A DNA stretch of 64,000 nt from Tepidicella xavieri (GCF_004363315.1 NZ_SNYL01000008.1:1-64000); one strand, 5' to 3'; counted from the first letter of the stretch, positions 1 through 8,411 are shown. The notes: generated from the letters alone by a model not told the origin. Numbers and translations: made by a program.

Positions 1-257
1 CTCTCATCTTCGGTGTCTGGTGTCTGGTCGTCGTCGCCGTGGCTCACATGGTACCCGTACCAAGACCGGCCACAGGGGAGTTTTTCAACGGCCTGGTAAT
101 GGCCAGGCGCCGTGTCTGGACGGATTTTGCTCGGGTTGGCCGGCTGCGCGGCAGCGGGCCAGGTGGCAACGGCGCCTGTCAGCAGAGCGGCCAGGCACAA
201 GGCCGGCAGGCCAGCCCAGCGTGGAACAGAAGAGGTAGGGACGAATGGCAGTGGCAC
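1..257 (-). CDS. Putative secreted protein, 3' end missing
   Basis: I do not recognise this gene. A GTG at 257-255 lies nine bases past the stop of the upstream tgpA gene and opens an uninterrupted frame to the left edge of the window. The first 40 or so residues look like a signal peptide: a hydrophobic run (LPALCLAALLTGAVATW) followed by PAAAQ, a plausible signal peptidase I site. The rest that is visible is polar and ends in an Asp/Glu-rich stretch. Position at the end of a moxR-DUF58-tgpA operon suggests an exported protein co-expressed with them. There is no ATG and no clear ribosome binding site, so the start and even the reality of the gene are uncertain. Confidence 0.4.
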   Translation of the reverse strand, partial: MPLPFVPTSSVPRWAGLPALCLAALLTGAVATWPAAAQPANPSKIRPDTAPGHYQAVEKLPCGRSWYGYHVSHGDDDQTPDTEDE

Positions 258-265
258 GGCGTTCT

Positions 266-2323
266 TCAGTGCAAGGCAGAGGGTTGAGCAGGTGAGGGGG
301 GTGTCTGACGCGGCAGCGCCGGCAAACGACGCCACTGGCGGCGCAGGTCCGTCAGGCGGGTGGGGGTGATCGGATCGTAGCGTTGGGCTTCCAGCGCCAG
401 CAGCCAGTCGCGCCACTGGGCGGCCGCCGGGGTGCTGGGCAGATGGCGCTCGATCCAAGCCGCCATCTGGCGCGGCGTGGCGTGTTGCGCGGGCAGTTCC
501 AGGCCGCTGCGCTGCAGGCGCCGGTGTGCCTGGCGCAGCAGTTGCAGCCAGGGATCCTGCCGCCCACGGGACCAGGCCATCCAGCCCGCGCCCAGCAGGC
601 CCAACAGCACCAAGGCCCCTACCATCACCTGAACCAGGTCGGTCCAGTTCGGGGCGCGAAAGCCCAGTTGCCGCAGCATATCCAACTGCCGGCTGGCGGT
701 GTAGTTGAGCACCCATTGGTTCCAGCGGTTGTTGGCCGCTTCCCACACGGCGCGCACGCGCCATAGCAGATCGGGGTGGAGGGTGAGCATGGCATTGGCC
801 AGCACGCCGGGGGGCGGGCGCAGCCTCGACAGAGACTCGGTGCGGGCCGGGGCCACGTAGGCGGTGGGGTCGATGCGGGTCCAGCCCTGTTCGGGCAGCC
901 ACACTTCGGCCCAGGCGTGGGCGTCACTCTGGCGAACGGTCCATACCCCGTCGATGGGGTTGAGCTCGCCCCCGTGGTAGCCCGTCACCACGCGAGCCGG
1001 GATGTCCAGCGCCCGCATCAACACCACGAAGCTGGAGGCGATGTGCTCGCAGAAGCCTTCGCGGCGGTCGAACCAGAATTCGTCGGCGCTGTGGCGGCCG
1101 TAGAGGCCCGGCTCCAGTGTGTAGGTGTAGCCGCCGGTGCGCAGGTGTTGCAGCACGGCGTCGATATAGCGGCGGGCGTCGGTGCTGTGATGGAACTCCC
1201 GGCGCAGGTCTTGCGCCCATTGCAGGGTGCGGGGGTTGAAGCCGGCAGGCAGTTCCAGATCGGGCAGCAAAGACATGTCGCGCTGCGGCGGGCCGTCGCG
1301 GAAATGCGGGTAGGCCACGGCCTCGAAACGGGTCAGGTCCGTCAGCGGGCGGGTGACGGTCCATTCCCTTTCTGGCGACAGGCGCGCGGCTTGTCCGGCA
1401 ACAGGCGGCAGTTCAGGCGTGGCTTCCAGCGTCAACACCCAGGGCCGGTTGCTCGGCTCCATGGTCAGGCGATAGCGAATGGCCTGCTCGGGGTGGGTGA
1501 TTGCCAACTGGGGCGCAGGCGCCAGCGCCGCCAAGCGGGCTTGTGGGCGCCATTGCACGCCGTCAAAGACGCTCATCACCGGGCCGCGAAAGTAGAGCTG
1601 GTCTTGCGCCGGGCGCTGCCCGTCCAGGAACTCGACCCGAAACGCGATGCTGTCATCCAGCGCCAGCCGGGCGATCTGGCCGACCTGCATCTCCCCCGAC
1701 AAACCGCTGCGCCCAAACCCACTGTCGGTGGGGATGCCCCACAGCGGCGCGAAGCGCGGGAAGAACAGGAACAGCACCAGCATGATGGGGGTGCCGAGCA
1801 GGGCCATGCCCCCTGCCAGCCGCGCGGCCTGACCCACAGAGGGCCGGCCCACGGGCATGTGGGCCAGCACCAGCGCCGTCAGCAAACCCAGGAAGGCCAC
1901 CAGCACGCCCAGCGCCGTCAGCAGCGATTGCGAATGAAAGAAATGGGTCAGCAGCGTGAAGAAGCCCAGGAAGAACACGACGAAGGCGTCTCGCCGGGCC
2001 CGCAGTTCCAGGGTTTTGAGCGCCAGCAGCACGACGATGAGGGTGACGCCGGCCTCATGGCCGAAGAGCGTCTGATGGCTGGCAAGGGTGCCCAGCGTGG
2101 CGCCTGTCACCAGTGCCCAGCGCCACAGCACGCCTGGCAGCGCCCCGCCGCGCAGGGCGATCCATGCCCGCCACAGCAGCACGCCCAGCGCCATCGTGCC
2201 GCACCACAGCGGAATCTGCGGGACCTGCATTGCCAAGATCCAGCCGAGCACGGCCAGCAGAAACAGCGTGTCGCGTGCCTCTCTGGGCAGCGGGCGGGGC
2301 CAGGCCGGCAGGGTCATTCGCAT
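266..2323 (-). CDS. tgpA: TgpA-like transmembrane transglutaminase (DUF3488/DUF4129)
   Basis: Inner-membrane protein with a periplasmic transglutaminase-like domain, about 685 residues. Several hydrophobic helices fill residues 15-190, then a soluble domain with a complete cysteine protease-like triad: Cys in EGFCEH (about residue 424), His in SDAHAW and Asp in RIDPTAY. A last membrane helix near residue 555 (LVQVMVGALVLLGLL) precedes a cytoplasmic DUF4129-type tail. The start is set at the ATG that overlaps the end of the DUF58 gene; a second ATG two codons on gives an exact ATGA overlap and is equally possible. A longer frame upstream runs inside the DUF58 gene and is rejected. The moxR-DUF58-tgpA order is the usual one. 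The physiological substrate is unknown; a related protein is essential in Pseudomonas aeruginosa. Confidence 0.93.
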   Translation of the reverse strand: MRMTLPAWPRPLPREARDTLFLLAVLGWILAMQVPQIPLWCGTMALGVLLWRAWIALRGGALPGVLWRWALVTGATLGTLASHQTLFGHEAGVTLIVVLLALKTLELRARRDAFVVFFLGFFTLLTHFFHSQSLLTALGVLVAFLGLLTALVLAHMPVGRPSVGQAARLAGGMALLGTPIMLVLFLFFPRFAPLWGIPTDSGFGRSGLSGEMQVGQIARLALDDSIAFRVEFLDGQRPAQDQLYFRGPVMSVFDGVQWRPQARLAALAPAPQLAITHPEQAIRYRLTMEPSNRPWVLTLEATPELPPVAGQAARLSPEREWTVTRPLTDLTRFEAVAYPHFRDGPPQRDMSLLPDLELPAGFNPRTLQWAQDLRREFHHSTDARRYIDAVLQHLRTGGYTYTLEPGLYGRHSADEFWFDRREGFCEHIASSFVVLMRALDIPARVVTGYHGGELNPIDGVWTVRQSDAHAWAEVWLPEQGWTRIDPTAYVAPARTESLSRLRPPPGVLANAMLTLHPDLLWRVRAVWEAANNRWNQWVLNYTASRQLDMLRQLGFRAPNWTDLVQVMVGALVLLGLLGAGWMAWSRGRQDPWLQLLRQAHRRLQRSGLELPAQHATPRQMAAWIERHLPSTPAAAQWRDWLLALEAQRYDPITPTRLTDLRRQWRRLPALPRQTPPSPAQPSALH

Positions 2324-3345
2324 GCCAGTGCCTCCAGGCAGCGCCGTCGGTGCACGGCCCCGTTGGATGGAGCAATCTGCGTGCCGTTGAGGCGCAGGCC
2401 ATAGTCCATGCCTTGGGCTTGCGCCTGCAGCACCCAGGCGCACAACCGGCAGCGGCGGCCTTCCTCATCGTGCAGACCGCATTGGCCGGCATCCAACCAC
2501 AGCTCAGCGGTGGGCGGGTGGCTGAAATCCCGGCTCACCCACTGGCTGTCGTCGCCGTCGGGGTAACGGGCCACTTTTTTCCAGGCCACCCATTTCAGCG
2601 GGTCGCCGCGTCGGTACGGTCGAACGCCGTCCACCTCGTCGCTGCTGCGCGGGCTGGGCGCTGGCGCCGCAGGGCCGTCGTCGGCATGCCGCCCCACGGG
2701 CAGCGGTGGCGCGGGTGCTTCGGGCGCGGGATAGACCCACAGCTCGCTGGCCGGGCGCCACCAGTGCCAGACGCGGAAGGTGCCCAGCGGGAAGCGGGTT
2801 TCCACCAGGATCGGCGGCAGAGCCAGCCGCCCACGGCGCTGGGTGGGGCGGGCCAGCCGCACGGTGACGCTGGACTGTGGCGCCACGTCCACCCAGGTCA
2901 GGGCATCGAGCGTCGGTGGATCGTCGATCCAGCGCAGCCCCACGCCGTGGCGATGCCGCCGGGAGGGGTTGTGCAACGTGATGTCCACCGGGGCAGGCTG
3001 GCCGGCAAACACCGCCTCCGGCGGGTGCAGGCTCAATGCCAGCCCACGCAGGTTGCGATGCGTCACATGCATGCCCACGGCCGCGCTGCCGGCGATCAGA
3101 AAGGTCAGCAAATGGCCGAGGTTGAGCTGGTAGTTGATGCTGGCCACCAGCAGCAGCACCAGCGTCAGCGCCAGCATCCAGCCAGGCCGGGTGGGCAGGA
3201 TGTAGAGGTTGCGGTGCGTCAGGGTGGTCTGGTCGCTGCGGGGCAGCCGTTGCAGCCACCAGCACTGCCAACGCTGGCGCCAGCCTGTCGCGGCCGCATC
3301 GGGGCGGTCGAAGGTCGAGGCGTGCGCGGTGGGGGCAAGCGGCAT
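2314..3345 (-). CDS. DUF58 domain protein
   Basis: 343-residue membrane-anchored protein of the DUF58 family, which usually partners MoxR ATPases and has a von Willebrand A-like fold. Two hydrophobic helices lie around residues 50-90 (PGWMLALTLVLLLVASINYQ and LLTFLIAGSAAVG). The DUF58 core follows near residue 230 with the family signature VRPYRRGDPLKWVAWKKVAR. The gene ends in ATGCGAATGA, shared with the start of tgpA, so the two are translationally coupled. It sits 73 bases after moxR and is surely in the same operon. The role is probably as a chaperone or adaptor working with MoxR on the TgpA membrane protein, but that is inference from neighbourhood. Confidence 0.9.
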   Translation of the reverse strand: MPLAPTAHASTFDRPDAAATGWRQRWQCWWLQRLPRSDQTTLTHRNLYILPTRPGWMLALTLVLLLVASINYQLNLGHLLTFLIAGSAAVGMHVTHRNLRGLALSLHPPEAVFAGQPAPVDITLHNPSRRHRHGVGLRWIDDPPTLDALTWVDVAPQSSVTVRLARPTQRRGRLALPPILVETRFPLGTFRVWHWWRPASELWVYPAPEAPAPPLPVGRHADDGPAAPAPSPRSSDEVDGVRPYRRGDPLKWVAWKKVARYPDGDDSQWVSRDFSHPPTAELWLDAGQCGLHDEEGRRCRLCAWVLQAQAQGMDYGLRLNGTQIAPSNGAVHRRRCLEALACE

Positions 3346-3418
3346 GGCTGTTCAGAGCCGGGAATCGGGCGGGAGTTCTGCGATCAACCGAGCAAGGCAG
3401 GCGGGTGGGGCGGGCGAT

Positions 3419-4342
3419 TCAGGGCAAGGGCGTGGCCGCCACCATGGCCTGCACCTGCTCCCAGGCGCCGCGCCCGGCGGTGCCCACGGGAACCAGCCGG
3501 TGGGCTGCCGTCTGCGGCAGGATGTTGGCCACGTCGTCGGGCGCGACATAGCGGCGGCCTTCGATCAGCGCACGCGCCTTGGCCGCTCGCAACACCGCCA
3601 AGCCGGCCCGCGGGCTCAAGCCCTGCGCGAACCAGCGTCCGTCGCGGGTGGCATCCAGCAGGTCTTGCACATAGTCCAGTGCCGCTTCGGAGACCCGCAC
3701 GCTCTCCACCTCTGCCTGCAAGGCGGCCAGGCGTTCGGCATCGAGCAAGGCCGGCAGGCTGGCCAGCAGCTCGCGCCTGTCCTGGCCCTGTAGCAGGGCG
3801 CGCTCGGCCGACCGGCTGGGGTAGCCCAAGCTCAGCCGCATCAGAAAGCGGTCGAGCTGCGATTCGGGCAGCGCGTGGGTGCCGAGCTGGTCGTGCGGGT
3901 TTTGGGTCGCGATGACGAAAAACGGCTGAGGCAGGCGGCGCGTCTGCCCATCCACCGACACCTGGTTTTCCTCCATGGCTTCCAGCAGGGCGCTTTGCGT
4001 CTTGGGGCTGGCGCGGTTGATCTCATCGGCCAGCAGCACCTGGGCAAACAGCGGCCCTTCGTGGAACACGAATGCCTGCCGCTGCCGATCGAAGACCGAT
4101 ACCCCCGTCAGGTCGCTGGGCATCAGGTCTGAGGTGAACTGCACCCGGGCAAAGGCCAGGCCGAAAGTGCGTGCCAGCGCATGGGCCAGCGTGGTCTTGC
4201 CCACGCCGGGCACGTCCTCGATCAGCAGATGCCCGCCCGCCAGCAGGCAGGTGAGGGCATCGCGGATCTGCATATCCTTGCCCACGATGACCGTGGTAAG
4301 CTGACGAAACAGTGAGGCAATGATGTGTTGCGGTGCATCCAT
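3419..4342 (-). CDS. moxR: MoxR-family AAA+ ATPase
   Basis: 307-residue AAA+ ATPase. The Walker A motif is EDVPGVGKTTLAHALA near residue 45, Walker B is VLLADEINRASPKTQSALLEAM near residue 110 and sensor 1 is FFVIATQNPHDQLGTHALPESQLDRF near residue 140. These match MoxR/AAA_3 proteins over their full length. The start is the ATG of MDAPQHIIASLF. A frame extending 70 codons further upstream crosses the divergent histone-deacetylase-like gene and has no family similarity, so it is discarded. MoxR proteins act as chaperones for maturation of partner complexes, here presumably the DUF58 and transglutaminase proteins downstream. It heads this minus-strand operon and is divergent from 4370-5320 with only 27 bases between starts. 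Confidence 0.95.
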   Translation of the reverse strand: MDAPQHIIASLFRQLTTVIVGKDMQIRDALTCLLAGGHLLIEDVPGVGKTTLAHALARTFGLAFARVQFTSDLMPSDLTGVSVFDRQRQAFVFHEGPLFAQVLLADEINRASPKTQSALLEAMEENQVSVDGQTRRLPQPFFVIATQNPHDQLGTHALPESQLDRFLMRLSLGYPSRSAERALLQGQDRRELLASLPALLDAERLAALQAEVESVRVSEAALDYVQDLLDATRDGRWFAQGLSPRAGLAVLRAAKARALIEGRRYVAPDDVANILPQTAAHRLVPVGTAGRGAWEQVQAMVAATPLP

Positions 4343-4369
4343 GCCGCCACGATACCGGAAAACGCAGCG

Positions 4370-5320
4370 ATGAAACCGACGGGTTATTACACGCACCGGG
4401 CTTGTACCCGGCACGAGATGGGGGCGGGCCATCCCGAATGCCCGCAGCGGCTGGGGGCCATCGAGGATCGGCTGCTCATCACGGGCCTCGGGGATGCCCT
4501 GGACCGGCGCGAGCCCACGCCTGCTTCGGTGGCCGAGCTCGAACTGGCGCACGACCGGCTCTACATCGCCGCCTTACGCGGCCTGACGGACGAACTCCAG
4601 GAGGAAGTGGCTGCTGGCGGCCCCAGCCATCGGGCGCTGGACCCAGACACCGCCATCAACATCCATTCCTGGGAGGCCGCCCTCATGGCCGCAGGCGCGG
4701 CGCTCGATGCCACCGATGCCGTGCTTGCCGGCGAATTGGAAAACGCCTTTTGCGCGGTCCGTCCGCCGGGCCACCACGCCTGCCGCAGCCGTGCCATGGG
4801 GTTTTGCCTGTTCAACAACGTGGCGCTGGCCGCCAGGTATGCGCTGGAACGTCACGGCTTGCAGCGCGTGGCGATCATCGACTTTGACGTGCATCACGGC
4901 AACGGCACGGAGGACATCGTCGCCGGTGACGACCGCATCCTCATGTGCAGCTTCTACCAACACCCGTTTTACCCCGAATGGCCGCACTCCACGGCGGCCA
5001 ACCTCGTCAACCTGCCGGTGCCGGCCTACACCAAGGGCATGGACATCCGCGAGCTGGTCGAAGCCGCATGGTTGCCCCGGCTCGAGGCCCATCGCCCTGA
5101 AATGATTTTCATCAGCGCCGGCTTTGACGCCCACCGCGAGGACGATCTGGGGCAGCTCGGTCTGGTAGAACACGATTACGCCTGGATGACCGAGCGGCTC
5201 AAGGCCGTGGCCCAACGTCATGCGCAAGGCCGCATCGTCAGCGTGCTCGAAGGCGGCTACAACCTCAGCGCCCTGGGGCGCAGCGTGGAAGCGCACCTGC
5301 GCGTGCTCGCCGGGCTGTGA
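4370..5320 (+). CDS. Histone-deacetylase-family amidohydrolase
   Basis: 316-residue zinc hydrolase of the arginase/deacetylase superfamily, class II HDAC-like. Visible motifs are the two active-site histidines in RPPGHHA (residues 135-136), the zinc ligands Asp173 and His175 in DFDVHHGNGT, and Asp253 in SAGFDAH. A C-terminal LEGGYN loop (about residue 303) is also standard. In bacteria such proteins remove acetyl groups from polyamines or other small amides, or occasionally from lysine side chains; the actual substrate here cannot be told. The start at MKPTGYYTHR fits the family N-terminus. A strand-switched moxR lies upstream; a crotonase gene follows 28 bases downstream and may be co-transcribed. 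Confidence 0.92.
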   Translation: MKPTGYYTHRACTRHEMGAGHPECPQRLGAIEDRLLITGLGDALDRREPTPASVAELELAHDRLYIAALRGLTDELQEEVAAGGPSHRALDPDTAINIHSWEAALMAAGAALDATDAVLAGELENAFCAVRPPGHHACRSRAMGFCLFNNVALAARYALERHGLQRVAIIDFDVHHGNGTEDIVAGDDRILMCSFYQHPFYPEWPHSTAANLVNLPVPAYTKGMDIRELVEAAWLPRLEAHRPEMIFISAGFDAHREDDLGQLGLVEHDYAWMTERLKAVAQRHAQGRIVSVLEGGYNLSALGRSVEAHLRVLAGL

Positions 5321-5348
5321 GCGCCCCTGCTTTTTTCCGATCTGATCT

Positions 5349-6134
5349 ATGTCTGAATCCCCATCCATTCTCCTGCACGAGCGCGATCCGCGCGGCGTGC
5401 ACACCCTCACCCTGAACACCCCGCAGGCGTTCAATGCCCTGAGCGAAGCCATGCTGCAAGCCCTCAGCGAACGCCTCGACGAGATCGCCCGTGACGAGGG
5501 CGCGCGCGTGCTGGTCATCGCCGCCGCAGGCAAGGCGTTCTGCGCCGGCCACAACCTCAAGGAGATGAAAGCCCATCCCTCGATGGACTATTACCGGCAG
5601 TTGTTTGCCCAGTGTTCCCGCATGATGCTGCAGATCCAGCGCCTGCCGGTGCCGGTGATCGCCCGCGTGCAAGGGTTGGCCACCGCAGCCGGCTGCCAGT
5701 TGGTGGCGCAGTGCGACCTGGCCGTGGCGGCCCAGGAAGCCCGCTTCGGCGTCAATGGCATCGATGTCGGCCTGTTCTGCGCCACGCCCAGCGTGCCCTT
5801 GGTGCGCAACGTCCCGGCCAAGGTGGCCATGGAGATGCTGTTGACCGGCGAATTCATCAGCGCCGACGAGGCCCGCGCGCGTGGGCTGGTCAACCGGGTG
5901 GTACCTGCCAGCGAGTTGGATGCCGAGGTGCAGCGCCTGGTGACCTCGATCCTGGCCAAGCCGCGCGAGGCCATCGCCATGGGCAAGGCCGTGTTCTACC
6001 AGCACCGCGAAACCGGTATCGAAGCCGCCTACCAGTTGGCCGGCCAGAGCATGGCTTGCAACATGATGCACGAGGTGGCGCAGGAAGGCGTGCAGGCCTT
6101 TATCGAGAAACGTCAACCGGCCTGGCGCGCATGA
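5349..6134 (+). CDS. Crotonase-family protein lacking catalytic glutamates
   Basis: 261-residue enoyl-CoA hydratase/isomerase fold protein. The CoA-binding and oxyanion segments are present: AFCAGHNL (residues 64-70) and GLATAAGCQLVAQCDLA (109-125). The position of the first catalytic Glu in classical hydratase (GGGCEL) is Gln117, and the second catalytic Glu (QPE) is replaced by VNG around residue 137. It therefore resembles the ECHDC3-like branch rather than a beta-oxidation hydratase and may act on a different CoA thioester or not be a hydratase at all. Its TGA overlaps the ATG of the mechanosensitive channel gene, so the two are probably translationally coupled. Database names of the type 'enoyl-CoA hydratase' should be treated as fold assignments only. 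Confidence 0.88.
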   Translation: MSESPSILLHERDPRGVHTLTLNTPQAFNALSEAMLQALSERLDEIARDEGARVLVIAAAGKAFCAGHNLKEMKAHPSMDYYRQLFAQCSRMMLQIQRLPVPVIARVQGLATAAGCQLVAQCDLAVAAQEARFGVNGIDVGLFCATPSVPLVRNVPAKVAMEMLLTGEFISADEARARGLVNRVVPASELDAEVQRLVTSILAKPREAIAMGKAVFYQHRETGIEAAYQLAGQSMACNMMHEVAQEGVQAFIEKRQPAWRA

Positions 6135-7504
6135 GCACAACCTCGACGGCCGCAGGGGGCGCCCCCCTGCCGATTCACGATTTTGGACAATGGCTCGAAG
6201 CTTTCATGCAGCCCGACGCCCTCGTCGAGGTGGGGGCCTTGTTGGCTTGTGTGTTGCTGGCCTGGGGCATCACGGCACTGGCCAAGCGGGCCTTTCGGCC
6301 AGATGAGGCGTCCTCCATCTGGTTCGGGCGCGGGCTGGTCGATGGCGTGCTGTTCCCGGCGCTGCTCCTCAGTCTGGCTTACGGGGCGCGCTCGGTGCTG
6401 CTCCTGTTCCAGCCTCTGGCGGTGTTTCGTGTCGCCATTCCGGTGCTGGTGTCGCTGGTCGTCATCCGGGTGGGGGTCAAGGTGCTGCAGGTGGCGTTCC
6501 GCGATGCCGCCTGGCTGCGCCCCATCGAGCGCACCATTTCCTGGATTGCCTGGGGCGGCATGGTGCTGTGGGTCAGCGGCCTGTTGCCGGTGCTGCTCAA
6601 CGAGCTGGACCAGATTCAGTGGAAGCTGGGCGGCACCACGCTGTCGGTGCGTACCCTGCTCGAAGGGGCGTTGACCACATCGGCCGTTTTGGTCATCACC
6701 CTGTGGATTTCCTCGGCCATCGAAGCCCGACTGCTGCGCTCGGCCACCGGCCCGGAGGCCCTGTCGCTGCGCAAGGCTGGAAGCAACGCCACGCGTGCCT
6801 TGCTCATGTTCGTCGGCCTGATGCTGGCGCTGTCTTCCGTCGGCATCGACCTGACGGCGCTTTCGGTGCTGGGCGGCGCCATTGGCGTGGGCATCGGCTT
6901 TGGCTTGCAGAAGCTGGCCGCCAACTACGTCAGCGGCTTCGTCATCCTGACCGAGCGCAGCATGCGCATCGGCGACATGATCCGCGTGGACAATTTCGAA
7001 GGCCGCATCACCGACATCAAAGCCCGTTTCACCGTCATCCGCAATCTCACCGGGCGCGAGTCCATCGTGCCCAACGAAGTGCTGATGACCAATCGCGTCG
7101 AAAACCTCTCGCTGGCCGATGCGCGGGTGTGGCTTTCCAGTGTGGTGAGCGTGTCGTACGGCAGTGACGTAGAACTCGTCAGCCGACTGCTGCTGCAAGC
7201 CGCTGCCAGCCAGCCCCGTGTGCTGCGCGACCCCCCGCCTTCGGCGTCGCTGTCCGCCTTCGGGGCGGATGGGTTGGAGTTCACCCTCGGCTACTGGATT
7301 GCCGACCCCGAAAACGGCCAGTTGGTCTTGCGTTCGGAAATCAACAAGCGCATTCTGGCGCTGTTCCGTGAGCACGGCGTGGAGATTCCCTTCCCGCAGC
7401 GCGTGGTGCATTGGAAGGGCCCAGAACCGACGCCGGCCGAATCGTCGGTGCCTGCCACGCGCACAGATGCGCCCGCCTCCGCCAACGCGTCCGGGCAGGG
7501 TTGA
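6131..7504 (+). CDS. MscS-family mechanosensitive ion channel
   Basis: 457-residue membrane channel. The first half holds about five hydrophobic helices. The pore-lining helix and beta domain are recognisable in the second half: LSVLGGAIGVGIGFGLQKLAANYVSG at about residues 245-270, then SMRIGDMIRVDNFEGRITDIKARFTVI and GRESIVPNEVLMTNRVENLS. These are the conserved MscS signatures. The start ATG shares four bases with the stop of the crotonase gene upstream. The protein is longer than E. coli MscS (286 residues) because of extra N-terminal helices, as in YbdG/YnaI-type channels. It releases solutes on hypo-osmotic shock. The C-terminus after residue 435 is Ala/Pro/Thr-rich and probably disordered. 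Confidence 0.92.
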   Translation: MSTTSTAAGGAPLPIHDFGQWLEAFMQPDALVEVGALLACVLLAWGITALAKRAFRPDEASSIWFGRGLVDGVLFPALLLSLAYGARSVLLLFQPLAVFRVAIPVLVSLVVIRVGVKVLQVAFRDAAWLRPIERTISWIAWGGMVLWVSGLLPVLLNELDQIQWKLGGTTLSVRTLLEGALTTSAVLVITLWISSAIEARLLRSATGPEALSLRKAGSNATRALLMFVGLMLALSSVGIDLTALSVLGGAIGVGIGFGLQKLAANYVSGFVILTERSMRIGDMIRVDNFEGRITDIKARFTVIRNLTGRESIVPNEVLMTNRVENLSLADARVWLSSVVSVSYGSDVELVSRLLLQAAASQPRVLRDPPPSASLSAFGADGLEFTLGYWIADPENGQLVLRSEINKRILALFREHGVEIPFPQRVVHWKGPEPTPAESSVPATRTDAPASANASGQG

Positions 7505-7525
7505 TGTCGGACGCTGTCGTCGGTA

Positions 7526-7554
7526 TTGCATGGGGCCACATCGGCCCCTATAAT
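7526..7554 (+). promoter_or_regulatory. Sigma-70 promoter of etfBA, spacer is an inverted repeat
   Basis: TTGCAT at 7526-7531 and a perfect TATAAT at 7549-7554 are 17 bases apart. The whole 17-base spacer is a perfect inverted repeat (GGGGCC, ACATC, GGCCCC). Transcription would begin near 7561, about 100 bases upstream of etfB, leaving the two palindromes described below in the early transcribed region. The spacer repeat could be a protein site or the tail hairpin of the mscS transcript. Confidence 0.6.
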
Positions 7555-7560
7555 CCTCCA

Positions 7561-7586
7561 AAAAAAGAACGGTCGTTCGTTTTTTT
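7561..7586. promoter_or_regulatory. Candidate TetR-type operator before etfB
   Basis: The inverted repeat GAACG-GT-CGTTC (7567-7578) is flanked by an A tract on the left and a T tract on the right, making about 26 bases of near symmetry. It covers the expected start of transcription. The half-site resembles those described for TetR-family regulators of fatty-acid and branched-chain acyl-CoA degradation genes in betaproteobacteria; that comparison is from memory. An intrinsic terminator for mscS is the alternative reading. Confidence 0.45.
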
Positions 7587-7599
7587 GGTGCATACAATG

Positions 7600-7621
7600 T
7601 TGACGTTTACGTAAACGTCAA
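7600..7621. promoter_or_regulatory. Perfect 22-base palindrome before etfB (LiuR-like site)
   Basis: TTGACGTTTAC at 7600-7610 is followed at once by its exact reverse complement to 7621. The core ACGTTTACGTAAACGT resembles the sites of the MerR-family regulator LiuR, which controls branched-chain amino acid and acyl-CoA degradation in proteobacteria. The palindrome lies about 40 bases downstream of the predicted transcription start and 39 bases before the etfB start, so a bound repressor would block elongation or initiation. Confidence 0.55.
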
Positions 7622-7660
7622 TTTCGGCGGATTCGACAACCACCTCAACAGGAGCAAGGC

Positions 7661-8410
7661 ATGAAGATACTGGTCCCCGTCAAACGCGTGGTGGACTACA
7701 ACGTGAAGGTTCGCGTCAAGGCCGACGGGTCGGGCGTGGACATTGCCAACGTCAAGATGAGCATGAACCCGTTTGACGAGATCGCGGTGGAAGAGGCCGT
7801 GCGCCTGAAAGAGAAGGGCGTGGCCACCGAAGTGGTGGCCGTCTCCTGCGGCGTGGCCCAGTGTCAGGAAACCCTGCGCACCGCCATGGCCATCGGCGCC
7901 GACCGGGCCATCCTGGTCGAGACCGATGCCGAACTGCAGCCGCTGGCCGTGGCCAAGCTGCTCAAGGCCCTGGTGGACAAGGAACAGCCCGGCCTCGTGA
8001 TATTGGGCAAGCAAGCCATCGACGACGACGCCAACCAGACCGGCCAGATGCTCGCCGCACTCGCCGACCTGCCGCAAGCCACCTTTGCCTCCAAGGTCGA
8101 AGTCGCCGACGGCAAGGCCCAGGTCACGCGCGAGATCGACGGCGGCCTGGAGACCCTCTCGGTCACGCTGCCGGCCATCGTCACGACCGACCTGCGCTTG
8201 AACGAGCCGCGCTACGTGACGCTGCCCAACATCATGAAGGCCAAGAAAAAGCCGTTGGAGACCGTCAAGCCCGAAGACCTCGGGGTGGACGTGGCCCCGC
8301 GCCTCAAAACCCTCAAAGTGGCCGAGCCCGCCGGGCGCAAGGCCGGCATCAAGGTGCCCGACGTGGCCACGCTGGTGGACAAGCTCAAAAACGAAGCGAA
8401 GGTTTTGTAA
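7661..8410 (+). CDS. etfB: Electron transfer flavoprotein beta subunit
   Basis: 249-residue beta subunit of the heterodimeric flavoprotein that takes electrons from acyl-CoA dehydrogenases and hands them to ETF-quinone oxidoreductase. The N-terminus [20 protein letters not shown] and the signature [23 protein letters not shown] are typical, as is the recognition-loop region [13 protein letters not shown] near residue 195. Length fits the family exactly. A good ribosome binding site (AGGAG) precedes the ATG. It is the first gene after the palindrome-bearing promoter and is followed, 117 bases on, by etfA; the gap carries a structured repeat element. Confidence 0.97.
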   Translation: MKILVPVKRVVDYNVKVRVKADGSGVDIANVKMSMNPFDEIAVEEAVRLKEKGVATEVVAVSCGVAQCQETLRTAMAIGADRAILVETDAELQPLAVAKLLKALVDKEQPGLVILGKQAIDDDANQTGQMLAALADLPQATFASKVEVADGKAQVTREIDGGLETLSVTLPAIVTTDLRLNEPRYVTLPNIMKAKKKPLETVKPEDLGVDVAPRLKTLKVAEPAGRKAGIKVPDVATLVDKLKNEAKVL

Positions 8411-8411
8411 C

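Noticed and set aside
776-2404. Plus-strand frame of 542 codons opposite tgpA
   Set aside because: Low-complexity Gln/Gly/Arg-rich translation, overlapping a clear transglutaminase gene on the other strand.
4343-4552. N-terminal extension of MoxR
   Set aside because: It lies over the start of the divergent hydrolase gene and has no similarity; the family begins at MDAPQHIIAS.
7561-7586. Intrinsic terminator for mscS as sole explanation of the A/T-flanked repeat
   Set aside because: The arms leave a two- to four-base loop at most and the site falls at the etfB transcript start, so an operator is the better reading, though a terminator is not excluded.
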